64,000 nucleotides of DNA from Splendidivirga corallicola. Its GTDB lineage: Bacteria > Bacteroidota > Bacteroidia > Cytophagales > Cyclobacteriaceae. The notes beneath the pieces are model-generated. The model was not told where the DNA came from and made no database searches. It saw only the letters and a program-made list of their open reading frames with translations. The position numbers and the translations under genes were made by a program. Of this stretch, positions 44,178-53,777 are shown piece by piece. The stretch lies in contig JAUJEA010000013.1 in NCBI GenBank assembly GCA_030442035.1, positions 167,635-231,634 on the forward strand. Reading direction: 5' to 3'. Every line of letters begins with the position of its first letter. Position 1 is the stretch's first letter.

Positions 44178-46949
44178 ATGAGCAAAGAAAACAAGACATC
44201 AGAAGGTTTCGCGACAAATGATGAGAAAAACGAGCAAACTCCTGGAGAAGATAATATTGAAAACAAGGAGCTTACTTCTGATAAAGACTTGGAAGCCGGA
44301 TCAACAAGCACTGATCCTGACGAGGTGACTAATGCTCCAACCAGCGATGAGAATATTGAAATGAAGAAAGAAGAAATTGAATCCGATGAAGAACAAAAGG
44401 AACCAGAGGAGACAGGATCGGAAGAAGTAACTGAAGTGATTGAACCAGCTCAGGAAACTACAGAAGACCAACCTGCGGCAGAGTCCAGCCCATCTGAGAA
44501 AGACGAAGATCCTTCCGATGATGAAGTGAAAAGTGAAACGGCTTCGGATCAAACTGAATCAGAGGAGAAAGAATCTGAAGAGGCAACTGAAGTGATTGAA
44601 CCAGTCGAGGAAGCTAAAGAAGATCAACCTGTAGCAGAGACCAACCCATCTGAGGAAGACGAAGATCCATCTGATGATGAAGTGAAAAGTGAAACGGCTT
44701 CGGATCAAACTGAATCAGAGGAGAAAGAATCTGAAGAGGTAACTGAAGTGATTGAACCAGCTCAACAAACTACAGAACACCAACCTGCGGCAGAGATCAA
44801 CCCATCTGAGGAAGACGAGAATGTACCTGATGATGAGATAAAAAGTGAAACGAGTGCAGAACCAATTCAGGAAGATACAAATGACACCCAGGTAGAAAGC
44901 GGTGAAGAAAAAGAGAAAAAGGAGGAAGAAAAAACACCTGTAGCCAGTGAAGAAAATGCAGTTACCAATGAGGCTGAAGCAGAACAGGCTCCTGAGTCTG
45001 CGAAGCATGAGGAAAACGAAATCGCAGACGAGGAAGTAAAAGATGAAGCTCAGGAAAAGGAAAAAGAAGCCGAAGAGCCCACTGAAGTTGAAGCAAGTAC
45101 CGAAGAAGGTGCATCAGAAGTTGTGAGCAAAACGCAGGAACAAGAGGAGCAAAAAACTGAAGCTAAAGAACAACAATCGTCCGAAGAAAACCCTAAGAGT
45201 GAAACAGGCGGAGAGCACGAAGTGGTAACAGATGAGCTACTCAATGCAGATTACTCGGAATCAACCAAAGAAGAACTGGTCAAAGTAATTCAAAAACTTG
45301 CCAAATCAAACGATGTAAAAAGAGTTGATACAGTCCTTAAATTGATAGATCCTGTTTTCAACAAAATCAAAAATGAAGAGAGGGATCAGGCATTGAAGGC
45401 TTTTGTTGCGGGAGGAGGAGAAGAAAGCGATTTCTCATACAAGGATGATCAGGTTGAAATTTATGATGCCACACATCGCTTACTGAAAGATAAAAAGAAT
45501 AAATACTACAGTGATCTTGAACTTCAGAAACAGAGAAACTATGAGAAAGCCAATGAAGTTCTGGAGAATTTAAGAAAACTGGTTGATGGTGAGGAGACAA
45601 CTACCAGCATCAACAGCATTAAAGAAATTCAGGCCGAGTGGAAGGCTATTGGTCAGGTACCGGGACAGCACGCTAAGAATTTGTGGGCGAATTACAATGC
45701 CTTAATGGATCGCTTCTATGACAATAGAAGTATCTATTTTGAATTGAAGGAGCTCGATCGTAGGAAGAACCTCAAGGCCAAGCTGGAACTTTGCGAAAGG
45801 GCAGAGAAACTGGATGAGATTGAGAATATTAAAGATGCTATTAAGGTGCTTAATGAACTGCATGATGAGTTCAAACATCAGGGACCGGTACCTAAAGAGG
45901 AGCAGGAAGGTGTATGGCAACGATTTAAGGCTGCTTCCGATAAGATCTATGCCAAACGCAAAGTATTCCATGATCAATTGAAAAAAGAACTGGAAGAGAA
46001 TTTTGTAGCAAAGGGAAAACTGGCTGAGGAAGTACAGGCTTTTGCTACTTATGACTCCAATAGGATTGTTGAATGGAACCAAAAGACAAAAGAGATCCTT
46101 GAGCTTCAGAAACGATGGGAGGCAATAGGCGGTTTGCCGAGGGAAAAGGCGAAGGAAGTGAATAAACCATTTTGGACCGGTTTTAAAGCCTTTTTCAATA
46201 ACAAGAATCATTTCTTCAAAAAACTGGAAGGACAGAGAGAAGAGAATTTAAAACTGAAGGAAGAACTTGTAGAAAAGGCCATAGCGCTTCAGGAAAGTAC
46301 GGATTGGGAAAAAACAGCCAATGATCTGAAGCATCTCCAGGCGGATTGGAAGAATATTGGCCCTGTTCCGGAGAAGTTTCGAAATGAGATATATAAAAGG
46401 TTTAAAGATGCTTGCGATCACTTTTTCAATAATCGTAGAGCAAACCTGAAGGAAGTGGAGAAAGAGTATTTTGTGAACCTCGAAAAGAAAGAAGAGATCT
46501 GTAATAAGATCATGAAACTTGCCGAAGAAGGTTCCAGTGATGTGGATGCCTTGGCCGCACTTCAGGAAGAATGGAATCACATAGGTTTTGTGCCAAGAAA
46601 TGCGATCAAAAAAATACAAAGCAAGTTCACCGAAGCAGTAGATGCCTTTATTGAAAAAGCACAGGAATTGGATGAAGAAGATAGAAACAAGTTGAAACTT
46701 ACTATCCAGCTTCATTCATTGAAAGGGACGCCTAATTCCGACAGAAAACTGAACAAAAAGGAATTTAATATCCGTAAGCAAATAACCAATATTGAGAACG
46801 ATATTTCGCTTTGGAAAAACAACCTTGAGTTTTTTGCCAATTCAAAAAATGCCGACCAGGTAAGAGAGGAATTTGAGAGTAAAATTGATAAAGCCACCAA
46901 GGAACTGGAGAACCTAAAGGAACAGTTAAGAATTATCAGGAGAATTTAA
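44178..46949 (+). CDS. DUF349 protein with long acidic repeat N-terminus
   Basis: The 923-residue protein has no signal peptide. Residues 1 to about 350 are low-complexity and rich in Glu, Asp, Ser and Thr. They include a 52-residue near-perfect tandem repeat (PSEEDEDPSDDEVKSETASD...) encoded at 44490-44645 and 44646-44801, plus a partial third copy. From about residue 430 come multiple DUF349 helical repeats, each with a WKAIGQVPGQHAKNLWANYN-like block (for example WKNIGPVPEKFRNEIYKRFK and WNHIGFVPRNAIKKIQSKF). DUF349 is a helical repeat of uncertain, possibly RNA/ribosome-linked, function. The acidic arm is unusually long here. Confidence 0.9.
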   Translation: MSKENKTSEGFATNDEKNEQTPGEDNIENKELTSDKDLEAGSTSTDPDEVTNAPTSDENIEMKKEEIESDEEQKEPEETGSEEVTEVIEPAQETTEDQPAAESSPSEKDEDPSDDEVKSETASDQTESEEKESEEATEVIEPVEEAKEDQPVAETNPSEEDEDPSDDEVKSETASDQTESEEKESEEVTEVIEPAQQTTEHQPAAEINPSEEDENVPDDEIKSETSAEPIQEDTNDTQVESGEEKEKKEEEKTPVASEENAVTNEAEAEQAPESAKHEENEIADEEVKDEAQEKEKEAEEPTEVEASTEEGASEVVSKTQEQEEQKTEAKEQQSSEENPKSETGGEHEVVTDELLNADYSESTKEELVKVIQKLAKSNDVKRVDTVLKLIDPVFNKIKNEERDQALKAFVAGGGEESDFSYKDDQVEIYDATHRLLKDKKNKYYSDLELQKQRNYEKANEVLENLRKLVDGEETTTSINSIKEIQAEWKAIGQVPGQHAKNLWANYNALMDRFYDNRSIYFELKELDRRKNLKAKLELCERAEKLDEIENIKDAIKVLNELHDEFKHQGPVPKEEQEGVWQRFKAASDKIYAKRKVFHDQLKKELEENFVAKGKLAEEVQAFATYDSNRIVEWNQKTKEILELQKRWEAIGGLPREKAKEVNKPFWTGFKAFFNNKNHFFKKLEGQREENLKLKEELVEKAIALQESTDWEKTANDLKHLQADWKNIGPVPEKFRNEIYKRFKDACDHFFNNRRANLKEVEKEYFVNLEKKEEICNKIMKLAEEGSSDVDALAALQEEWNHIGFVPRNAIKKIQSKFTEAVDAFIEKAQELDEEDRNKLKLTIQLHSLKGTPNSDRKLNKKEFNIRKQITNIENDISLWKNNLEFFANSKNADQVREEFESKIDKATKELENLKEQLRIIRRI

Positions 46950-47002
46950 CTTTTTGATTCTCAGAGGACTCATGTTTTTTTACTAAAAAATTGTTTTAAA
47001 CC

Positions 47003-47033
47003 TTTTCGAAATTAAAATTAACGTATAAATTTG
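47003..47033 (+). promoter_or_regulatory. Candidate promoter for tRNA-Thr
   Basis: TAAATTTG (47026-47033) matches the TAnnTTTG -7 box 18 bp before the tRNA. TTTTCG (47003-47008) is a weak -33 box at 17-bp spacing. Confidence 0.5.
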
Positions 47034-47051
47034 CATCGCTTTTAAATAAAA

Positions 47052-47125
47052 GCCTCCATAGCTCAGCTGGCCAGAGCAACTGACTTGTAATCAGTAGGTC
47101 GTTGGTTCGAATCCGACTGGGGGCT
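47052..47125 (+). tRNA. tRNA-Thr(TGT)
   Basis: The 74-nt cloverleaf has acceptor GCCTCCA/TGGGGGC with one G-U, D arm GCTCAGCTGGCCAGAGC, anticodon arm CTGACTTGTAATCAG (anticodon TGT) and T arm GTTGGTTCGAATCCGAC. CCA is not encoded. Confidence 0.95.
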
Positions 47126-47136
47126 CCTCGAAGTCA

Positions 47137-47165
47137 GGAAGTTACGTAAAGTGACTTCCTTTTTT
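47137..47165 (+). terminator. Terminator of tRNA-Thr
   Basis: GGAAGTTAC and GTGACTTCC form a nine-pair stem with one G-U and loop GTAAA, followed by six T. Confidence 0.9.
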
Positions 47166-47515
47166 ATTTTCTTCCGGCGTGTTTTTTTCTATCCAGCGTG
47201 CGGCCCAATTGTTGTTGATTGCATAGTTTCACAATTCTTTTACTTGATCCTTGATCTTCATTATAACTATCTGACACCTCTTAATCCTTGATCCATCTTT
47301 TCAGTAAGTTAAACATTTGTGAATAAAAAATGCCCAAGCTTGGGTATTGTGGATCAATAGAATTTTTGTGATTTTAAATTTATGTTTAATGGGGTATGAC
47401 CTCAAACACCGTTGCTAATAAGGAAATAGAAATGTTTGACCTTTTAAGCTATGCAATGATTCAATAGATAGTAACCATATCTACTCCACGTGAGTTAATT
47501 TTAATATGTTGAATT
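47166..47515. other. Upstream region of the matrixin/tyrosinase pair with a 12-bp palindrome
   Basis: No gene is supported. The perfect palindrome CCCAAGCTTGGG (47333-47344) lies about 170 bp before the matrixin start and could be an operator or an mRNA hairpin. Confidence 0.35.
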
Positions 47516-48619
47516 ATGTCCAACAATAAAAAAAGTATTTTTAAAGTGTACGATGAGCACATCGGTTCTGTAAAGAAACCAGAAGCGAATGATGTGATTA
47601 TGCTTCAAAAACTATTGGTGAGATTAGGATACTTAAAGGAAGATAGTTATGAACAAGGAACTTTTTGTAAGCAGACACAAAAGGCAGTTATTAAATACCA
47701 ACGTTTTCATGAAGATGAATTGAAAATTGATGGCATTGCAGGGCCACATACCAAGGAACTATTGTCTCAACCTCGTTGTGGCTTACCTGAAGAAGATCAA
47801 TTTTCTTCAAATTTTGTGCTAAGAGGGTGTAGTTATGAAAACAAAAATGTACTTACCTATACTTTTGAGAATGATTCGAAAAAATTCGGAGATCCACATG
47901 AAGCAAGGGAACTGGTCAGAGAAGCATTTGCAGAATGGCAAAAAGTTTGTAGTCTTACTTTTGAGGAGGTAACTATATGGGAAAATCCCGATTTCCGAAT
48001 TGCATGGCATCAAGGAGATCATGGGGATGGTAATGCATTTGACGGAGTGGGAAGAACTTTGGCCCATGCTTTTTATCCACCTCCTTGTGGAGGAAGACAT
48101 TCCGGTGAATTGCATTTTGATGATGCTGAAGCGTTTGCTAATAGACATTCCACGAGTAAAATAGATCTCAAAGCGGTTGCGATTCATGAAATTGGTCATC
48201 TACTTGGTTTGCGACATTCAGATAAAAAATCTGCCATAATGTATCCTTCCTATAATCCAAAACAATTAGTACTTGGAGATGATGATATTGCTGGGATTCA
48301 GAAATTATATGGACTTCCTAAACTTAAATTTTTAGCTATAGAAGAGGGGTATTTATCAAATACTGGTGATGAAGCTCGTTTTTCATTAGCGATTCCTGCG
48401 GAGGCAAAAATTGTGTTGGAAGGATCTGATGAGGCAGATTTTGATTTATATGTCAGTAAGGGCATTGAACCTTCCACATTGGATTTTGATATTAGGGCCT
48501 GGACGGTAAGTTCTGATGAAGTGATCGCAATCTCTCCAGAAGAACCTGCTACTTATCATATCTTAGTCAAAAGTTACTCTGGAGCCGGAAGCTTTAAACT
48601 CGCTATTAATCTTGTTTGA
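47516..48619 (+). CDS. Matrixin-type (M10A) metalloprotease with PG-binding domain and cysteine-switch motif
   Basis: The 367-residue protein has an N-terminal peptidoglycan-binding-like domain (about 20-85: MLQKLLVRLGYLKEDSYEQG; KYQRFHEDELKIDGIAGPHT). A cysteine-switch PRCGLPEE follows near residue 90. The catalytic domain has HEIGHLLGLRH and the Met-turn AIMYPSYNP, as in vertebrate and bacterial matrixins. A C-terminal pre-peptidase-like beta domain (SGDEADFDLYVSK-type) ends it. No signal peptide is seen, which is odd for a matrixin, so export route or start may need revision. It is followed directly by a tyrosinase lipoprotein gene. Confidence 0.9.
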   Translation: MSNNKKSIFKVYDEHIGSVKKPEANDVIMLQKLLVRLGYLKEDSYEQGTFCKQTQKAVIKYQRFHEDELKIDGIAGPHTKELLSQPRCGLPEEDQFSSNFVLRGCSYENKNVLTYTFENDSKKFGDPHEARELVREAFAEWQKVCSLTFEEVTIWENPDFRIAWHQGDHGDGNAFDGVGRTLAHAFYPPPCGGRHSGELHFDDAEAFANRHSTSKIDLKAVAIHEIGHLLGLRHSDKKSAIMYPSYNPKQLVLGDDDIAGIQKLYGLPKLKFLAIEEGYLSNTGDEARFSLAIPAEAKIVLEGSDEADFDLYVSKGIEPSTLDFDIRAWTVSSDEVIAISPEEPATYHILVKSYSGAGSFKLAINLV

Positions 48620-48648
48620 CAAAGTTTAACTACAAATCCAAAATAATA

Positions 48649-50187
48649 ATGAGATTATTTATCCCAACATTATTCATATCGTTGCTGTTGTTTAGTTGTG
48701 GAGGTAGACCTGGTAACAATACTACAAGTGAATCCGAATCAACCGATGGTAATGGTGAAGGACAGAATCCTGCAGAGAATCAGGTATTTGTTAGAAAAGA
48801 TATTAACACCCTTTCTACCGGTGATCCAGTTATAGAATCCTACAAAAGAGCAATTGAGGTGATGCGAAGAAGAGATTCCTCAGATCCAACTAGCTGGTTA
48901 TATCAAGCTGCAATTCACGGAACCTACACAAGCCCATCGCAAGAGTTATGGGATCAATGTCAGCATGGAAGTTTCTATTTTTTGGCCTGGCATAGAATAT
49001 ATCTTTATTATTTCGAAAGAATTGTGAGAGATGCTTCAGGTGATACCAATTGGTCACTACCTTATTGGAATTATAGTGATAATCCTGATTTCAGAAGATT
49101 ACCTGAAGTTTTTAGATTACCTACAACCAACAACCCATTATACAATTCTGAAAGAAATTCCAGAATCAATAGCGGCAGTAGATTGAATCCAAGTGATGTA
49201 TCTTATGAAGCCGCTTTTAGTAGAATAAATTTTACTTCTTCTACAGGCTCAGGTCAAAGCTTTGGTGGGCAAAGGGTTACACGCCCCTCTCATTTCGCAG
49301 GTCCGCATGGAAGGATTGAGAATCAACCTCATGATGTGGTTCATATGGGCATAGGTGGGTGGATGTCGGACCCTAACACTGCTGCTCAAGACCCTATTTT
49401 TTGGTTGCATCATGCCAATATTGATCGCCTTTGGGAAAAATGGCTTGAATTAGGAAATGGCAGAGCAAACCCTACAAATGACGAGGCTTGGATGAATACA
49501 GTATTTGAATTTTTTGATGAAAATGGTAGGAAAGTTTCCAAAACGGGAGCCCAAATTTTGAGTACGGTTAATCAATTAGGATATAGATATGATGATCAAC
49601 AAGAAAGTGTTCAATTGCTTGCTTCACAAACACCCAATGCCGAATCTTCAGATGAATCGGAAACATTAGAATCCATGCAACAATCATCAAAAAGAATATT
49701 CGAACTGAATGTCAATCAAAAAGTTACGGATCAGCTCACAACATTTTCACTCTCAGCTGTTCCACAAGAAACTGATGACCTGGTGTTAGAAGATGCTTCG
49801 AATATTGAATATATTCTATATTTAGAAGGTATAACTTATGATGAAGCACCAACAGGCTCTTTTGAAGTATACATCAATCTCCCTGAAGGTTTATCTGACC
49901 CCCAGTTTGAAAGTGAATACTATGTTGGAAATATTGGTCTGTTTGGCTTGATGAATGCGAAACATGGTGTCGAATCTGAGGGAGGAACAGTTGCTATTGA
50001 TCTTGGTGATGCTATAAGAAATTTGTTGAAGCAGGAAAAGATCAATACCGAAGAAATCTCGATAACAATTTATAGAAGGCCTCTTGAAGATCCTCCTAAT
50101 AATGAGAACAGCCAGGTTGATTCTATTCAAGATGAGCCATTGAAAGGCTCAATCAACATTAAGAGCATGAGAATAGAAAAGACATAG
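48649..50187 (+). CDS. Tyrosinase-family copper protein, lipoprotein
   Basis: I set the start at the ATG at 48649 (MRLFIPTLFISLLLFSCGGR, lipobox LFSC); the open frame begins at 48616 inside the end of the matrixin gene. The product has 512 residues. Copper site A is in QHGSFYFLAWHRIYLYYFER. Copper site B is in PHDVVHMGIGGWMSDPNTAA followed by DPIFWLHHANIDRLWEKWLE, matching the tyrosinase central domain. The C-terminal part is a beta domain that could cap the active site. It would oxidise phenols at the outer membrane. Coupling to a matrixin is notable. Confidence 0.9.
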   Translation: MRLFIPTLFISLLLFSCGGRPGNNTTSESESTDGNGEGQNPAENQVFVRKDINTLSTGDPVIESYKRAIEVMRRRDSSDPTSWLYQAAIHGTYTSPSQELWDQCQHGSFYFLAWHRIYLYYFERIVRDASGDTNWSLPYWNYSDNPDFRRLPEVFRLPTTNNPLYNSERNSRINSGSRLNPSDVSYEAAFSRINFTSSTGSGQSFGGQRVTRPSHFAGPHGRIENQPHDVVHMGIGGWMSDPNTAAQDPIFWLHHANIDRLWEKWLELGNGRANPTNDEAWMNTVFEFFDENGRKVSKTGAQILSTVNQLGYRYDDQQESVQLLASQTPNAESSDESETLESMQQSSKRIFELNVNQKVTDQLTTFSLSAVPQETDDLVLEDASNIEYILYLEGITYDEAPTGSFEVYINLPEGLSDPQFESEYYVGNIGLFGLMNAKHGVESEGGTVAIDLGDAIRNLLKQEKINTEEISITIYRRPLEDPPNNENSQVDSIQDEPLKGSINIKSMRIEKT

Positions 50188-50785
50188 TATAGCTGTAAAA
50201 TCCAGATAAGTTGACCCATCAAATCAATGTTGAAGAAGTCAAGCAAAAAATCTGTAGCATAATTGCCTTTTGCAGATCACATAGCCAAAAGAGCTTTTAA
50301 TCCATTGTTTGGCAAGCGCTCTTCCTATATGTTTCGGCTTTGAAGAAATTGTGTGAAGAAAACCTGAATTTAACACAGTACCTTTTTGATCAAGTAAAAG
50401 GACATCAGTATCAGCATGTGCACTATATAAAATATCGTTGAAAATCTCTCCCAGGCCCTACTCTACTCTTTGAATTAAGCTTAGCTACTTCCAAGAAATT
50501 CCGCTTGATCCTATTTAAAGCCTCACCAATTCTTATAAGGCTACAAGATAATCCTTTGCAAAGGCATAATGCCTTCATTCATTCATATAAAAGCTATGTA
50601 GGATATTTTCGGAGAATTAATTTTTTGTTTGGGACAGGTAGGCCATTTTTAAAACCTGTGAAACAACGATATTTTTTGTCCGGGCAGATTTAATTAGATG
50701 AGTGTTTAAGAGGACGTGTTTTTTAAGAGGGTAAAGAATGCCTTTTACTGCCGGTCATTTACAATAATGTTAAAACCATTAAAAT
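50188..50785. other. Intergenic region without a supported gene
   Basis: Short open segments in all frames (such as 50505-50693) are interrupted by many stops and match nothing I recognise. It could hold a badly decayed gene, and probably the promoter of the following lipoprotein. Confidence 0.4.
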
Positions 50786-51958
50786 ATGAATCATTTAAGA
50801 GAGTGTCGGATATTGATGATTTTTCTGTCGGTTCTGTTGTTTTCGTGTGCCGAAGATGACAGTGAGCCAACAGTGGATCTGAAAATTTCCCCATCTTCAA
50901 ACGCGGATGCCAGAAGCTCATATACGAATGCGAAAACTGACATACTGGTGAATTACTCAATTATCCCCTCCGGCGCGAATTCAGGCAATCTCAGAGATGC
51001 CATAGCCTATCTCGATGCGAACGGTGATGGTGTGACTGATGTGTTTATGGCTACAGGCGAATTCCAACTTCAAGGAGAAGTGAATAGCATTTTGGCTATA
51101 AATGACGGCCAGGGAAATTTCACTTCGTCAACAACGGAATTTAATGACAATATGCCTCCCGCAACCCATGCCAGAAAATCCATTGTGACAGATTTTAATA
51201 ATGATGGTTTGGATGATGTATTTGTTTTTGATCATGGATTTGATGCCAATCCTTTTCCGGGTAACAATCCTAAATTAATTATTCAAAATTCAGTTGGATC
51301 TTTTTCCTGGACCAAGTTATCAGATCAGACTGGATTTCATCACGGAGGAGCTGCAGCTGACGTGGACAATGATGGAGACATCGATGTTTTTGTTGGTGGT
51401 TTCGATCCCTTTTTTTACATCAACGATGGTGCAGGAAACTTAACCAAAGTAGATGACAGATTCGATAAAAGTATCCAGAAGATATTCACCGCAGAACTGA
51501 TCGATGTCGATGAAGATGGATTTGTTGATTTGCTGGTGGGAGCACATGAGCAGGATGGAGACGTTACGAGTGTTTATTGGGGAAGTACTTTAGGTACTTA
51601 CAGCAATAACCTACGCACTTCGCTTCCGGCTTTCAATAATTACGGAACGGTGTTGGACCTTGATGCCGAGGACCTGGACGCTGATGGTGATAGAGATCTG
51701 ATTGTGAATAGAACCGGTGGCGGTAACAGCAACTTTTATATAGGAAGCAGAATTCAGCTTCTTTCAAATAATGGAGGAAGGGAATTTGTCGATGTAACAA
51801 ATAAGATTGATAACCCGGGATCGGATTCAGATGCATGGTTTCCCTGGATACGAATCCAGGACATTGATCAGGATGGGGATCTGGATTTTTTTCCGGATAA
51901 CAGGGATTTAAACTTCACATTCATAAACGATGGGAATGGAAATTTCACAAGGCAGTAA
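50786..51958 (+). CDS. FG-GAP/VCBS-repeat lipoprotein
   Basis: The 390-residue protein has a lipoprotein signal with lipobox LFSC (an inner ATG at 50816 is an alternative start). It then shows repeated Ca-binding beta-propeller motifs: DANGDGVTDVFM, DFNNDGLDDVFVFD, DVDNDGDIDVFVGG, DVDEDGFVDLLVGA, DLDADGDRDLIVN and DIDQDGDLDFFPD. Such FG-GAP propellers bind glycans or proteins at the cell surface. No enzymatic domain is present. Confidence 0.87.
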   Translation: MNHLRECRILMIFLSVLLFSCAEDDSEPTVDLKISPSSNADARSSYTNAKTDILVNYSIIPSGANSGNLRDAIAYLDANGDGVTDVFMATGEFQLQGEVNSILAINDGQGNFTSSTTEFNDNMPPATHARKSIVTDFNNDGLDDVFVFDHGFDANPFPGNNPKLIIQNSVGSFSWTKLSDQTGFHHGGAAADVDNDGDIDVFVGGFDPFFYINDGAGNLTKVDDRFDKSIQKIFTAELIDVDEDGFVDLLVGAHEQDGDVTSVYWGSTLGTYSNNLRTSLPAFNNYGTVLDLDAEDLDADGDRDLIVNRTGGGNSNFYIGSRIQLLSNNGGREFVDVTNKIDNPGSDSDAWFPWIRIQDIDQDGDLDFFPDNRDLNFTFINDGNGNFTRQ

Positions 51959-52502
51959 TGAATTACAGGAGCTTGGGAAATCGTACAAATAAATGGAACA
52001 AATTGATTTTTTCTTTTGAGCATAAGCTCTGATGAGTGAGATAAATTTTAGAACCATCCTCATCTCAATCGTAAGCAATCGCGTTAATCACAAAATCAAA
52101 GTGCAGACAAAAAGAAAAACCAATCCATAACAACAGATTGGTTTTCTTAATCTTACCTCCGATTCCGAGACAAAGTCTCTTCCCATTTCATTAGGTGTTC
52201 AAAGGTCACCTTCTAGCGCTGAAGATCAGGACCAACCGATCTATCGCCGCATTTCAAAATCATCTATTGGGAAATTTTAGATTCTTCAAATCAAAAGTGG
52301 TATCAACTGGTTTTCGACCGGAGCAGCATAACGGGAATATATGCAGTTCAACCATGTATTCCGGTCGTTGACAGATTTTATTTTATTGTCTTTCCAACCC
52401 GGATTAAGTTTGTTATCCATAGAACCTCACAAATCACACGAAATTCAAAAACTGTAGCGGGTTCTACATTGATTTAATGTTTATTGAAAAAATGTTTAAA
52501 AA
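51959..52502. repeat. Intergenic region with outlying copies of the 58-64 kb repeat family
   Basis: At 52091-52150 ATCAAAGTGCAGACAAAAAG is followed by a hairpin-forming AACCAATCC/GGTTTTC segment, a copy of the element at 60368, 62041, 62541 and 63661. At 52152-52225 an inverted copy of the element at 58171/60810 is present (CGATTCCGAGACAAAGTCTC, then GTTCAAAGGTCACC). No gene was found. Confidence 0.6.
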
Positions 52503-53060
52503 ATGAGAAAATTCTTAATCATTATATTGGCCGTCATGGCGGTAAATGCCAGGGCGCAATCTACCTGGAAGGTGGATAAAGGCCACTCCTCTATTAATTT
52601 TTCGGTTTCACATTTTCTGATCTCCGATGTTACCGGAAATTTTAGTGATTTCGACATTGAGGCCATTTCCGATGATAAATTAGATAATCCGAAAGTAAAG
52701 GTGAGCATTAATGCGGCCAGCATTGATACAAACAATGACAAAAGAGACGATCATCTTAAGGCCGATGACTTCTTTGGTGTGGAAAAATATCCCAACATCA
52801 CTTTCAATAGCGCTGTATTCGAAAATCTGGGAGATGGTAAATTTTCAATCACGGGAGATCTTTCTATTAAGGGAATTACCAAAGAAGCTGTTTTTGATGG
52901 AAAAATAAGAGGGATCATCACCGATAGAAACGGCAGGCTTAAGGCAGGGTTAAAATTAACTACTGTAGTCAAACGGGAAGAATTCAATGTGGGCAATGGC
53001 ATGGCTTCCATTGGTGATGATGTAACCGTTGAGATCAATCTTGAGATGTCTCAACAATAA
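52503..53060 (+). CDS. YceI-family periplasmic protein
   Basis: The 185-residue protein has a signal peptide (MRKFLIIILAVMAVNARAQS). The YceI lipocalin-like fold follows: STWKVDKGHSSINFSVSHFL, SIDTNNDKRDDHLKADDFFG, ITGDLSIKGITKEAVF and VGNGMASIGDDVTVEINLEM. The family binds isoprenoid or polyprenyl-like lipids. It precedes the intradiol dioxygenase by about 60 bp. Confidence 0.93.
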   Translation: MRKFLIIILAVMAVNARAQSTWKVDKGHSSINFSVSHFLISDVTGNFSDFDIEAISDDKLDNPKVKVSINAASIDTNNDKRDDHLKADDFFGVEKYPNITFNSAVFENLGDGKFSITGDLSIKGITKEAVFDGKIRGIITDRNGRLKAGLKLTTVVKREEFNVGNGMASIGDDVTVEINLEMSQQ

Positions 53061-53122
53061 TATGATGTATCAATTGATATGAAGTCCGCCTCTTAATGAC
53101 ACGATAAATCTGAATTCTCAAA

Positions 53123-53776
53123 GTGAAAAAGACAACACGGAAATTATTCTTATGTCAGTTAGGAGTTAGCCTGATCACGGCACCCTTTGCAGCTTTAGGG
53201 ATATCGGCTATTTCCAAAAAGGAGATGACTGACGGAAAAGGTAATGATTGCGGATATACCGATGCTGCAACGGAAGGACCCTTTTTTGTAAAAAATACAG
53301 CTCAAACGGTAAACCTTAACTATACCAATCTCACTGGAATTCCGATGGTCGTTTCCGGTCGCATATACGGAGACAAAGAAGGCAAACTACCCTTACCTAA
53401 TGCCAAGATAGAAATTTGGCATTGCGATGCTGATGGTATCTATCACCCTGAGGGTAATCAGGATATTGCACATTATGAAGAATCGGAAATTGCTTTGAGG
53501 GGTTTTGTGATTAGTGATAAAAAAGGTGCATATTCGTTCAGAAGTATTGTCCCTGGTCTCTACTCAGGACGGCGGCGGCACATTCATTATAAAATAAGTG
53601 CAAAAGGCTACAGAACCCTTACCACACAGAGTTACTGGTTAAGCGAAAAGGGCGATCAAAGAGAACACATCGATAGAACTGATCGGAATACTGAGGATTG
53701 TCGCTATATAGATTTTAAAAGCCGTGGAACATCTGGGGTAGAGGGGATCTTTAACATTTACATGAAAAAAATATAA
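53123..53776 (+). CDS. Intradiol ring-cleavage dioxygenase-like exported protein
   Basis: The 217-residue product starts at a GTG (53123) and has a Tat- or Sec-like hydrophobic N-terminus ending near ALGISA. It has TEGPFFVKNTAQTVNLNYTN, VSGRIYGDKEGKLPLPNAKI, IEIWHCDADGIYHPEG and SGRRRHIHYKISAKGYRTLT, which carry the Tyr and two His of the non-haem iron(III) site of protocatechuate-type dioxygenases. Unlike catabolic enzymes it is exported and shorter. Its substrate is unknown. It abuts the TonB receptor gene. Confidence 0.85.
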   Translation: MKKTTRKLFLCQLGVSLITAPFAALGISAISKKEMTDGKGNDCGYTDAATEGPFFVKNTAQTVNLNYTNLTGIPMVVSGRIYGDKEGKLPLPNAKIEIWHCDADGIYHPEGNQDIAHYEESEIALRGFVISDKKGAYSFRSIVPGLYSGRRRHIHYKISAKGYRTLTTQSYWLSEKGDQREHIDRTDRNTEDCRYIDFKSRGTSGVEGIFNIYMKKI

Positions 53777-53777
53777 G

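Noticed and set aside
44301..45600. Several minus-strand open frames opposite the DUF349 gene
   Set aside because: Mirror images of the low-complexity acidic coding sequence, rich in Phe, Leu and Ser.
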